Notes under the pieces: generated by a model | What the model was told of the DNA's origin: nothing | What the model saw: only the letters and a program-made list of their open reading frames with translations | The model's database searches: none | Assembly (NCBI GenBank): GCA_900169235.1 | Contig: FWCC01000318.1 | Span: forward strand, 1 to 64,000 | DNA length: 64,000 bases | Direction of reading: 5' to 3' | Source: Zarea fungicola | Taxonomy: Eukaryota; Ascomycota; Sordariomycetes; Hypocreales; Cordycipitaceae | Translations under genes and position numbers: made by a program | Part shown: positions 21,825 to 33,143 of the stretch, in pieces | Position numbering within the stretch: position 1 is the stretch's first letter | How the letters are laid out: each line of letters starts with the position of its first letter

Positions 21825-23883
21825 TTAATCGGCTTTGGTACCTCCGTTGACCCCGCCACCAAGAAGGCCATCCTTGTAGTCTCTCCTGCCATCCATGGAG
21901 TCCAGGCGGAAGTGGCCACCGCGGCGACCCCGACGCCCCCGGAACCAGGTGAATACGCCATAGGCAATGCCCATGACGCTAAGGGCTGACAGAATAGGGT
22001 GTTCTTTGAAGTTGTCGCTGATGTCAAAGAAGAATTTCTCAACGAAAGAGACTGTCATCTTGGGCTTGATGGCGTGATGCCCATAAACAATCTTGTCTAG
22101 TGTCTCCATGATGGACGTGCGGCTAACAAGAATGTGATTGCCAGTCACGGTATTGTCCCAGTACCTGCGTTTTGCTTCGTCGTTAATGATGATACGTTCG
22201 CCATCTTTAATGTCAATGCCGTAAGTGGTGCGAAGCCATCTCTGCCAAAAAACTGCGTCAACCCAGGCAAAAGCAACTTCTTTCCGATTCGAGTTGTCCA
22301 TATTGATGCGAATCTGCTTGGCGGATCGTAGAGCGCGCTCGTCATTGCGGTCCTCAGCCTCTTCAATCCTCATTTGCTTCGCATCGCGAAGCTTCTTGCG
22401 CTCGAGTTGGAATTCCTGGATCTGGCGGTCCATCCATTCGTTGGCGGCACTCTTCATCTCTCGAAGCGAGACCTGCACACTCTCCTGGTCACCTTCTTTT
22501 CTGTGCAGAACACCGAGAACAACAAGCTTGTTGTCCATGATTTGGCGAGCGTTGGTGGCTGTCAATTCCGGCACCAGAGGGAGCCAGACCGACTTCATCC
22601 AGTCAAGGATTCGGCGTACATCGCGCATTTCGTTGGGAGTAAAGGGCGTGTAGTATGTCGGGCGGCCCTCACGGGATACAACAAGTCTTGGCCAAGTAGT
22701 TATCTTGAAGCGATCGTAGAGCTTCAGGTCCTGCGTCTTGACAAGCTTAGCGTGGCCGATGAGGCTCAACGGGATTCTCTCAAGAGCAGCAAAGTCCTCG
22801 GAAGTACCCGCGCTGTCGTAGAAGTAGATAAAAATGACTTCGTGCTTCTTCTCAAGTTCTTCAAGGTCACTGGCATCAATGTCAGGTACACCGCTAGCGA
22901 GATCAATAGCACTGTCGGCAAAGCTGGTAAAGTCGCCAATGCCACGGAGGCCGCGGTACTCGACTCTCTCCCCTCCCTTGAAGAAGTGAATGGTTGGATA
23001 GGCCGTGGCCTGGACGTCTTTGCAGAGATGTTTTTCCTTGTCACAGTTGACCTCACCAATATTAAGCTTGCCACGCATGGACTTGGCGAGCTGATCCCAG
23101 GTTGGCTTTAGGGCCTGGCAGTGGCTGCACCAGGGGGCGTAGAACTTGATAAACCACGGGTCATGGGACATGGTGACATGCTTCTGGAATGACTCAGCGG
23201 TCAGGGAGACGGAGACACCGTCGAGGTTGAAGTTTTGAGGGACAGGCTTTGCCGCAGGTTTCGCAACTGTCGACACTTTCTTCACAGGCATTGGTGCCTC
23301 GGTTGCACCTGGCTCAGGAAGAGGGAGATCCTTGGGGCGAGAACCCGGTTTTTCCTCTTCCAGCGCCTTCTCGATCATCTCACTCAACTCCTGCATGCTC
23401 CTCTGGCCAGTCAAGAAGTCAATCCTCTTTCCGTCCTTGAAGAGTGCGGTTTGAGGCCAAGCGGAAACGCCTGCTTCGGTGCAAAAGTCGTTGTGGGCTA
23501 CACAGTTCATCGTCGCGAATCGCAGGCCGTGATAGTCGGTGAACGTATCCTTGGCGCCGGCTTTAGACCCAGGTTTCATCGTGTGGTAGAACTCGTAAAG
23601 GGTTTGGTATACTGGTGCAAATTTTATGCAGTGGTGGCAGTAGGGACTGCGCGCGTCGTCAGAACGGTTAGACGCCAATGCTGCAAATGTATGCTTACCT
23701 GAAGTGCTTGACGACCATGAATTTAGTCTTGTTCACCTCCGCATCCCATGTTGTTGGTGAAAGCTCCTGCAGCGGTGGGACACTGACGCCTTCAAAGTTA
23801 GTTGGTTTCTCCTCCTTGGTCGCCTCCTCTGCGACGACGCCGAGGGCAGACGCCACAAAAAGCGCAACTTGAAGCAGTCTCAT
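21825..23883 (-). CDS. ER membrane-anchored thioredoxin/PDI-like protein (Eps1/TMX-like)
   Basis: Two exons, complement(21825..23646, 23699..23883), encode 668 residues. It is probably an ER oxidoreductase assisting disulfide formation or quality control. A signal peptide (MRLLQVALFVASALGVVA) leads. Thioredoxin domain 1 has active site SPYCHHC (cysteines about 65 and 68) and domain 2 APWCSHC (about 235 and 238). Each domain also shows the typical cis-proline context (SAWPQT, TAYPTI). Two further thioredoxin-like regions without CxxC follow, then a charged helical stretch (RQIQEFQLERKKLRDAKQM) near 460-500. One membrane span (about 615-637) precedes a basic, glycine-rich cytosolic tail (RGRRGRRGG). 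There is no KDEL-type signal, so membrane anchoring would retain it. The intron splits the serine codon just before the first active site. Confidence 0.9.
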
Positions 23884-24705
23884 GGTGAGCTACAAAGCAC
23901 CAGAAGTTGCAGTATGAGTGATCAAGACAGCGGACTCGACGAGGGAAGGCGCAGATGAGGCTAAAAGCCTGGGGCTCGAGACTCGGAGTATAGTGGTAAC
24001 GACGATTGTCTCTCTGTACTGGTCCTGGGGAGCAGTGCGTGTCGTGCTATTGCGGTAATTATAAAACGGTACTGAAAATCCGCATACTATAAGGAAAGAA
24101 GGAAAAGCTTCTCATCCACAAGGCTGACGAAGCCAGTTGAGACTGTGGTGGAGAGTAAAGAATGGAAAGAAGCAATCGCCGCGGAGCACAATTAGCAGCC
24201 AGGGGACAGACATGCAGGTTTGGCCAGTTCGAGCCGCAGGGAGGTGTAGAAGCCCACTCAAACGGCGCCATGCCCCTACACCAGTCACAGTCTGCCACTA
24301 CCTGCCTAGTAGTTAACTAACTAGTTAATAACAGGTTAGCGATTCTTGAGTGGCAATTGAAGGGAACCAAAGTGGGCCGCAGGGGACGGCACTAGCGACG
24401 TTGTGGAATTGGTGGTGTGGCTTGGTGCACCTCTGCTGCCTATTGCGCTGTGTCTTTATTATTAACCAAGGAGCCTCGCCTATTTGAGGACAAGCATCTC
24501 GCAAGAGTGTCAAACACATACACTGACATATAGGTAGTGGTAAAAATTTAGTTCCTACCGCTTTTGCACAGAATCCTTTCCATCCACATCCCAAGTTTAC
24601 GGCTTTATTTATACCCCAGTGCCGCCTTTCGTGTTTGTCTTTTCAATACGAGAGTTCTGCACGAGCGAGGCCAGGAAACTCCAACAATAATATAGCTCGC
24701 CGGCC
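23884..24705. promoter_or_regulatory. Divergent intergenic region (PDI-like / TDP1)
   Basis: 822 nt between divergent start codons. I looked for an unfolded-protein-response element in front of the PDI-like gene and found no clear match. A palindromic-looking AGTTAACTAACTAGTTAA cluster lies at 24310-24327. No gene seen. Confidence 0.55.
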
Positions 24706-26382
24706 ATGGAGCACGCCACCAACATTAAGAGGCAGCTCCCAAACAACAATTCTAAATCCATCCAATCCCTTTCACGCTCCATAAGTCCGCCCATCTCCAA
24801 AAGGCAGAAGACTGTCGATGCACATCCATCGCCGTTTCGACTAACATGGATTCGCGATCTCTGTGAGCAAGAAAACAAAGATGCAGTAACCCTAGTCGAC
24901 CTCCTGGGCGATCCTCTGATTACAGCATGTTGGAACTTTAATTACCTACATGACATCAATTTTCTAATGGAAGCCTTTGATTCCGATATCAGACCCCATG
25001 TTCAAGTTCACGTGGTGCATGGCTTTTGGAAGAGAGAAGACGCCCATCGCCTTCAGCTCGTTGTAAGTATATGAAGGGAGGGCTGTTCACGCACAACTGA
25101 AGGTTGCTGCTAATTATTCCATAGGGGGATGCCTCACCATTTCCCAACGTGCGGCTGCACGTGGCGCCAATGCCTGAAATGTTTGGCACCCACCACGCCA
25201 AGATGCTCATCCTGTTTCGGCGCGATGACACCGCACAGGTAATAATCCACACTGCAAATATGATTGCGAAAGATTGGACCAACATGACAAACGCAGTCTG
25301 GATATCACCAATGTTGCCCAAAATAATAGGCACCTCGCAGGAAAATCTCTCGTCTGAAAATATGACTCGAGGTGGTGGAGAGCGGTTCAAGTTTGACTTA
25401 CTGAACTTCCTGAGGTCATATGACCGAATGAGGCCGGTTTGCACGAATCTAGTGGCAAGGCTAGATGAGCACGACTTTGCTTCAGTCAAGGGTAGCCTAG
25501 TAGCAAGTGTTCCAGGCACACACGAAGCACATGAAGAGCCTCATGGCACGCATTGGGGTTGGGATGGGCTAGCAAAGTCGCTGCAGCATGTGCCTTGCCA
25601 GGGCGGGAAATCTGAGGTGGTAACACAAATATCATCAATAGCCACATTAGGTGCGAGTGATACATGGCTTCGTGGAACCTTGTTCAAGGCACTATCGAAG
25701 AGAAGAGCGGCTGAGAACAGCCAGCTGCCACTACAACCACAATTCAAGGTGGTTTTCCCCACAGCCAGCGAAATCCGGGCTTCGCTCGACGGGTACAAAT
25801 CAGGCAGGTCGATTCATACCAAGATACAGAGTAAGCAGCACAATATGCAGCTCAAATATCTGCGGCCCATTTTCCATCATTGGGCAGCTGACGAAAAAAC
25901 TAGAGCAGGTTAGCTGAGCATCAATACTGCGGTGTTGTGTTTCTTTCCACTAATTACTACGTGTAGCTCCGGGATTCCGCGATGCAGGTCGGGATCGGGC
26001 AGCACCCCATGTGAAGACATATATTCGGCATCACCAAGATGGCACAATAGACTGGGCTTTATTGACATCAGCAAACCTGTCCAGGCAAGCTTGGGGAGAT
26101 GCGGCCAAGCCCACAGGGCAATTCCGAATAGCGTCATGGGAAGTCGGTGTACTTGTGTGGCCGTCGCTGCTGAAGAAAGACGCCATCATGAGAGGGTGCT
26201 TCAAGTCTGATGTGCCAGATGCGTGGGACGAGACTGAGCGGGTAGAGGCGGGCAGAGCCGTCGTAGGGCTCAGAATGCCATACAGTTTGCCACTGCGACG
26301 GTACGGGATGGCTGAGATTCCATGGGTAGCTACAATGGCGCATGATGAGGTGGACAGACTTGGGGAGCACTGGGTGATATAG
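24706..26382 (+). CDS. TDP1: Tyrosyl-DNA phosphodiesterase 1
   Basis: Three exons, join(24706..25062, 25125..25908, 25967..26382), encode 518 residues. Tdp1 is a nuclear repair enzyme that removes topoisomerase I peptides and other adducts from DNA 3' ends. Both HKN catalytic sets are present: FGTHHAKMLILF with His143 and Lys145, and HVKTYIRHH with His395 and Lys397, followed by LLTSANLSRQAWG carrying the conserved asparagine (about 417). The N-terminus has SPPISKRQK, a short basic nuclear-localisation-like segment. Exon borders (GTT|GTAAGT...CATAG; GCAG|GTTAGC...TGTAG) keep frame. The second donor, GTTAGC, is weaker than usual. The gene shares a promoter region with the PDI-like gene and lies about 3.5 kb from another PLD-superfamily gene, probably by chance. 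Confidence 0.95.
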
Positions 26383-27392
26383 TACTGAAAAATGGGGTGG
26401 TAGCTGGAGGCGATACCGGCCGTTTATGTCATGCGACCTGAAATGTATTCCCTATGTGGGCAAGATACGAGTGAAAGGTCTGCCCAAACCAGGTAGCTGA
26501 AGGATGGTGAATGTGTGGCGGCTATGGTGGCAATGATGGGTCACGATTGGGTGTAATGGGCAGTGGCAGGTAGAGGGTCCGCGAGAGCCGATGGAGGGCA
26601 GGCGTAACTAACTATAGTACCCTACTTAGTGGTTGGTACCAGGTACTGACGGGAGCAAAGTGCCATCAATCAGACACCCGAATCATCACTCCCGGCACCA
26701 CGCTTGGCCGCGTCCGGCCTACTTTGGCGAAGAAAATATAAGTGGAAGGTACGTTGTACCTGGCGAACAAACCAGGAAGTAGACTTTTTTCTTTCTTTTC
26801 GAGTGGCAGCTGGCCAAATAAAGACTCTGCCAACAGCTCTCGCAGCAATTCCTACCTGCCAACTGCCTACCAACCTACGCTAGTACCCTTGTTTTTATAA
26901 CAAGCTTGTTAAAGCTCATCCATACATGTTTCGTTGTCGACGGAGTAATTGGCTCTTTTTCCTGCCCTCGCACCAACCTGAGTTCTTGTTGATGCTTCAT
27001 CTCATTTAATCCAACCGCCTCTTGGCTGCTTTTTACCCTAATATCCACTCTTTCTGCTGGATTTTCTTCCATTGAGTTAGGAAGAAGACGCATCTAATTC
27101 AGTCACTCGGTTTGCACCGAGCTCCAACGCCGCCAGCAGACTTTTTCTCAGTGTACCGGGACGACTGAGAAGCCAACCAGACCTTCTTTAGTCAGCGCCA
27201 ATTCTCAGTAGTTGCGCCACCAAAGCCAAAGGCTTGTCCGACTTGTCGCGCCCATCAAGTTAGAGTTCTTCGTGCGTTCGCTGCCTTCCATCTCATCTTC
27301 TTTTATTATTTGTATCCATTCTAGTATCAATTCGGTCTGTTGAGTGGAACTGAGGCCGTAACAGAGGACCCAAACCGCTCGCCGGGCACACA
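26383..27392. promoter_or_regulatory. TDP1 3' flank and MATE promoter
   Basis: Contains a tight group of GTACC/GGTAC words (26610-26650 and 26748-26763) and a CT-rich stretch leading into the MATE start codon. Several ATGs occur in the putative leader (for example near 26926 and 26991), so upstream small open frames are possible if transcription starts that far out. No gene seen. Confidence 0.5.
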
Positions 27393-29391
27393 ATGAGCTT
27401 GCCAAAATCTAGCGGCTCCGGCAACCTGACCGGCCGTCTTTCGGCATCCTTTAGAGGGTCGTCACCCCTCGCAGAAGCACTAGCCCGCGATATTGCCGAG
27501 TGCTCAGACGACGACGTCGACGACAATGTCATTGAAGAAGGCGTCGCTGGTGGCTCTGATCACTATGGCAGCCTGAGCAACACCATGTATCGCCGGGCAT
27601 CTGGCGTCGCTTATGGTACATCCCGTCCCGTGTTTGACCACCGCAGCGCCGATGAGCCCGCCATGACGGCGCTTGAGCGCAAGCAATCCCGCAATGCAGA
27701 GCGCAGTTTGCTACGGGATAACCATATCCTGCCTCCCAAACACCACCGCCACAGCCAGGGGATTATCGCCCGACTCTACCGCCGTCTTTTCAGCACCAAG
27801 CTTCCTACAGATGAGGAGCAGATTGCACCTGCCCGCCAGGGTGAGACAGCGCCGCTACTCGACGGCCGTCGTAGCAGCGATGCCGGTTCTGCTACTGATA
27901 CCGACAGTGACGACCTGGAACAGCAATGGATAGACGCTGTTGCTAGCGGTCGCATTCAAACCACATGGCAGCGGGAGATGAAGACGGTCATCACGTACTG
28001 CATCCCCCTCATCACGACATTTGCTCTTCAATATTCCATCAATGTTGCAAGTATTTTTGCTGTTGGCCGAATAGGCAAGATGGAACTCGGAGCTGTTTCT
28101 TGTAAGCTTCATTCAATACTTTGGCCATTGCTGTCTCACCAGTGACATTGGCTTCCCCATCGCAGAATTCCAAACTAACACTAGAACAGTGGCCAACATG
28201 TCTAATGCAATCACCTGTCTGGCTCCTTTCCAGGGTCTAGCTACCAGTCTCGACACATTATGCGCACAAGCATACGGCTCTGGACACAAGCACCTCGTTG
28301 GTCTGCAATGTCAGCGCATGGCTCTCTTCCTACTCTCGCTCTCTGGGCCTGTTGTTGTACTTTGGTGTTTCTCGGAGCGAATCCTAATACATCTTGTTCC
28401 AGAAGCGGAAACAGCTCGCCTTGCCTCCATGTATCTCAAAGTATGCATTGCAAGCATTCCCGGTGTCATTCTTTTCGAGTGCGGTAAGCGCTTCACCCAA
28501 GCGCAGGGCCTTTTCCGCGCCACCACCTATGTCCTTCTCGTCGCCGCGCCTTTCAACGTCTTTATAAACTGGCTTCTCGTCTGGAAGCTCGAGTACGGCT
28601 TTATTGGCGCCCCAATCGCCGTCGCCATCACCGAGAACTTGCTCCCTATCCTTCTTTTTCTCTACATTCGCTTCGTCGACGGCCGCCAATGCTGGGGCGG
28701 CTTCTCCCGCCGTGCCTTTTCCAACTGGTGGGTCATGATCAAGCTCGCCCTGCCGGGAATGATAATGATTGAGGCTGAATGGCTCGCATTTGAATTTATG
28801 ACACTATTTGCCAGCCGCTTTGGTTCCGAGTACCTGGCCGCCCAGAGCGTGCTCGGCACGCTCACATCGATTTCTTACCAGATTCCCTTCCCTATGTCTA
28901 TTGCCGCCTCAACGCGCGTAGCCAATCTCATCGGCGCCGGTCTTGTCGACGCCGCCAAGGTCACAGCCCGAGTTACCTTCTGGCTTGCCTGCATCCTCGG
29001 CCTCTTCAACCTCATAAGCTTCGTCCTCCTCCGCTACCACCTACCTTTACTCTTCACGAAGGACGCCGACGTCATTGCCCTCGTCGCCCAGGTCATGCCC
29101 GCGGTGGCGTTTATGCAAGTTTTTGATGGCCTCAGCGCCGGCGCGCACGGTTTGCTGCGCGGCATCGGTAAGCAGTCCATCGGCGGGCCTGCCAACCTAG
29201 TTTCTTACTATGTCATTTCCCTGCCGCTCTCCATCGGTTTAGCGTTCGGCATGGATATGAAGCTTGAAGGATTATGGTACGGCGTAACTTCTGGCCTGGT
29301 TGTCGTTTCATTGATCGAGTACATTTACCTCTGGCGGACAGATTGGAGCAAGGCTGCCCTTGAGGCGGCAGACAGAAACGCAACTGGCTAA
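27393..29391 (+). CDS. MATE-family multidrug/toxin extrusion transporter
   Basis: Two exons, join(27393..28101, 28190..29391), encode 636 residues. MATE proteins are cation-coupled antiporters that export drugs and metabolites; the fungal relative best known is yeast Erc1. About 195 residues of hydrophilic, Ser/Arg/Asp-rich sequence precede the membrane part, longer than in bacterial members and typical of fungal ones. The twelve-span core starts at VITYCIPLITTFALQYSI. Family marks include GAVSLANMSNAIT, the segment FQGLATSLDTLCAQAYGSG, and in the second half SVLGTLTSISYQIPFPMSIAASTRVANLIGAG. The intron (T|GTAAGC...AACAG|TG) restores the SLANM sequence in frame. Substrate and membrane (plasma or vacuolar) cannot be told from sequence. 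Confidence 0.94.
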
Positions 29392-30039
29392 AATAGAATG
29401 CCATGCCTCTTTCAAAAGAACGAGTGCACCAGAAGATGCAAGACTAAGTCAAGGACCTAATGACGAACTTGGAAAAAAAGTTTGATATACATTTATATTT
29501 GCACAAACTGTAAACCACTTGCATGGTATTTATAGGGCCTGGTTTTTGACGTTGATTTACTTGGCACATCTTGTTGGCGCAACTACCAGTTATTTTCCAC
29601 CCTGACATTTTTTCTGCCGTCTCGCATCGACTGCTTGACATATTTATCCAAACATTCATGTATCCCTTTAGTTATCCATTAAGGGTACTAAAAGGACTTC
29701 AGAAAATTATTTCTCGTTTTAACAAATTATTGGGCCTCTCGATGGCATGGATTTGTATTTGCTTGTATTTCCCACAATAGTACCGTAAAACCCTCTAAAC
29801 TAAAGAGGAAGGTGAAAACTAAGAATGAAGATTTTCATAACATAAACAAAAACTACCTTGCAAAACAAGTAACGTCTGAAAGAAAACAAAGAACGGGTGT
29901 AGAAGCACATTTCCTCTTTGCTTTCTTTCTTTTTCCAAACTCCCATTGCGCACTGTTAACTTACCGATTGCAAAAACACCACCGCCTACGGTTTCACACT
30001 TGCCGAAGAATTCACTTTCGCGTCCGCTGCCACTCCCAT
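29392..30039. other. Convergent 3' intergenic region
   Basis: Shared 3' flank of the MATE gene (+) and ARP9 (-), AT-rich in 29460-29880. No gene seen. Confidence 0.6.
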
Positions 30040-32414
30040 CTAGCTAAGCATAGAATGTGTCCGAATACCCTTGGGTCCGAGTTCACTACAAGTCGTTGTT
30101 AGTCATTGCGTTGTCAGCAACCAGATGAAAGAAGAAACAAAGACGCAATGGAGGAGACTCACTTGTAGTCTACTCGACTGAGACTCATCATGCGCTGTGC
30201 CTCAACGGCCTGCGCATCCATATTAGAGTGCAGACAAAACGCGATTCTCGCTGCCACCTGCGCGCCCAAGAACATAGACTCCTCAAAGCCCGCCTTGGTC
30301 CACTCGCTGAGATAATTCGGCATAGCCGCAAGACGAATGCTGGTTGGAGTCTGGCTGTGGAAGTGATGGCTGCTGCTCGCCGGCCCGGCAGCTTCGGATC
30401 CAGTCTGCGGCGTGCCCAAGACTGCGGTAGCTCCTGTTGCTCCTCCTGCAGCCGCTTGCTGTTGGTTCAGGCTCGCTGTCGTGGCCGCCTGCAGCAGCGG
30501 GTTCACGCCGCCGCCGGTGGGGAGCTGATGGGTGCCGCCACCAAAGGAACTCGTTGGTGTCTGGGCGCCGGTACCCGCTGGGGTAGCCATGTTGGAGGGC
30601 AGCTCCGACGTGAACATGGTGGCCGTCGAGGGCGAGACAATATGGCGAGCGTTGAGTGTGGCGATGATGTTCTCCTTGAGACCGCGCAGGCGCGAGCCGT
30701 TGCCGACGAAGACGATATTCTCCCAGCAGGCAGGCCGCATATACATCTCGTCAATGCCCTGGACGGTCCGATAAATGGCCGTGACGATACGGTCGATCTC
30801 GTAGCGCTCGGCAAAGGTGAAGCGCTCCAGCCCGACCTCGATGTCCTTCTTAACACGCTTCGGTCTATACTCCGGCGGGTCGCTGGCCTTGGGCGAATCC
30901 TCTTTGGGCGGTACAGGGGTGGCTTCGGCGAGGTTGGGGGCATCGCTATTCACGGCAGCCTCGGGTTTTGGATCGGCGACGGGGTTGGTTTCTTCCTTGA
31001 CTGCAGTCGGGACCGCATCGCCCGTCATGGCTGTATCAGGAGCAGCACTACCTTCCACTGCTGAGGGGCCAGCAGAGACCGCAGGGACAACAGGGACAAC
31101 AGGGACAGCGCCGTCTGTTGAAGCTCTGGCCGCAAGAGCCGTGGCCACAACAGGCTTGTCATCAGTGCCAGCGATCCCATTCTCTTGTGGCGCCTCCTTC
31201 GGCACTTCCTTGGGTACCACCTTTGGCTCTGGGACCACCAATTCCTGAACAATCTCTTCGTAGAAAAAAGTGTTGCGTGTCCTCTTATTATTTGGCAGTC
31301 GTGCAGGCCTGGGCGGTGCTTCCTCCTGTTGTGCCCTGGGCTTTCGTCCAGGCTTAGCCTTTTCCTTTTCTTTTTCCTTGCGCGCAAGAAATTCCTTTGT
31401 CTGGCCGCTCGTAACAATAGCAGCCACGTCTAAGACACCATCATCTTCCTTCTTATCGTCCTCAGCCTCCTCCTCCCGATTGGCGCCGCTATCTGCCTTG
31501 CCCACTTCTGTAGCAGCCACTGGTGCAAGCGGTTTATCCGCCGCAGAAACAGCCGCACTCAGCGGTGCACCAGATGAGCTCAACACGGGAAGCTCGAATA
31601 GATTCTCCGCCGTCGCCACATACGGCAGGACCTCGCAGATGGAGCTCTTCTTTAATTGCTCCGCCATATCATACGTAAAGCTCTTGGACGCCAGCAGCTT
31701 CTTGAGGCGTTGAGTAAACAGCTCGCCCCCAGAAGGTTGATTCTCGTCGAGCGCAGCGCCGACAGCGAGATGGTTGACGACGCGGCCCTCATGGATCGCG
31801 GTGACGTCGACCTTCTCGTAGCCAATATCGATGACGGTCATGTTGGGCCACTTGAGGCCGTACTGCGTGGCGATGCCGCTGTGGATAATGCACAATGCCG
31901 GTGTTCTCGTCTTTTCAAACACGTAGCGTGAGATGGCCTCGGCATCGGGCCGCGTCCATTGTGGTGAGGCCATGAGCACTATGGGGGTGTTGTGGTAGGT
32001 CGTCGTGAGGAGGCTGTGGACATGGTCGAGGAAGGCGAGGAAGGCGTCCATTTCAACAATGTGACCGGCTACCAATTATATTTTTATTAGCGTTTTCTTG
32101 ATTGCCACTGGACAGCTCTGATTGGGGCAGGCGCAACAAGGAAAAAGGATGGCCAACTTACCGTGAATGGGGTACACTGCGCCTTCGTCCGAATCGACGT
32201 CCTCTACCCATTCTTCCTGCTCGACGCCGTCGACAACCTTTGTGCGACTGTACGTATGATAGGGCCGCCACTCGTCGCCATCCTTGAACATGCGCGTGGG
32301 GATGCGATGCGTCGGTAGCGTCAGCTCGCTGCATCCAAGCTGCGCAAGGGTCGTCTGGCTGCCAGGGCAGATGATCAGGATTTGCTCCTCGCGCCATTTG
32401 CCCGAACTCGACAT
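30040..32414 (-). CDS. ARP9: Actin-related protein 9, SWI/SNF-RSC chromatin remodelling subunit
   Basis: Three exons, complement(30040..30085, 30163..32068, 32162..32414), encode 734 residues. Arp9 pairs with a partner actin-related protein on the HSA helix of the remodelling ATPase in fungal SWI/SNF and RSC. The N-terminal signature is REEQILIICPGSQTTLAQLG. Next come EDVDSDEGAVYPIH and an actin-like phosphate-2 region TVIDIGYEKVDVTAIHEG. A low-complexity stretch rich in Ala, Pro, Glu and Lys (about 280-490) interrupts the actin fold. The second half includes NIVFVGNGSRLRGLKENI. The end is not at the apparent stop after VDYK: a GTGAGT donor overlaps it, and splicing to 30085 gives DYNELGPKGIRTHSMLS, matching the DYxExGP end of the family. 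The 3' end converges on the MATE gene. Confidence 0.9.
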
Positions 32415-33143
32415 GGTGAACGTTTAGAACAAAATGCGGAACGGTTGTCCGTGGATTGAGTACTGGAGAGCGTCTGTCGCACGCAAGATGGAGGAGTTGC
32501 CGGCGATTGGCGGTGGCTTTTTGTTGCTGGAGCTTTAAGGTTGTCGCGCTTGTTCGGTCCAGTCACGAGAATCGCGAGGCTAGTGGGAGGGAGCTACTGG
32601 CAAGGGTGCCTGTGGCTGCGAAAACAGTTGTGGCGTAGTGGTCGATGCTGAATCACGTGACGGCACTACAAGACCGTTTCTTCATACGGTGAAAGTCAAC
32701 TATGGCATACAGAGAAGTCTTCCATTATTAATAACCATTATATTCCACTGGATACAGTGAATTCTAAATACGCAGTAGTAATAGTAGCAGTAGTAGTATG
32801 TAATCGTAGACAGCATGATATTCTCATCACAGCAAAGCCATAATACCGTTCCATCATTTCCCAGACACGTTTTGAGATTTGTGCAATGTAAATGCTCCCG
32901 AAGAAATTAAAAAGAGAATGAAAAAACGCCAAAGGTATAAACATGAAACGGGGGGCACATGATGTCCCATAAACGCCCAGGTCGAAAAATTTGTTATTCG
33001 AGTCGCTCTTTTTGTTCCAACTCTTTCTTTCTCATGATATGTCCATCATACCCAAATCATATCGTAGTGGTACAGCTCCTTTAAGGGGAGAGTTGTCGAA
33101 AATCTAAACAGGATTATTCGGAGGGAAGGTCGACAGTAGCATC
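32415..33143. promoter_or_regulatory. ARP9 promoter and SYLF-gene 3' flank
   Basis: Both flanking genes lie on the minus strand. 32720-33120 is moderately AT-rich, with a run of GTAGTA-type trinucleotides at 32773-32797. No gene seen. Confidence 0.55.

Noticed and set aside
30228..31064. 278-codon plus-strand frame
   Set aside because: Antisense to ARP9, with no domain and no start or splice logic.
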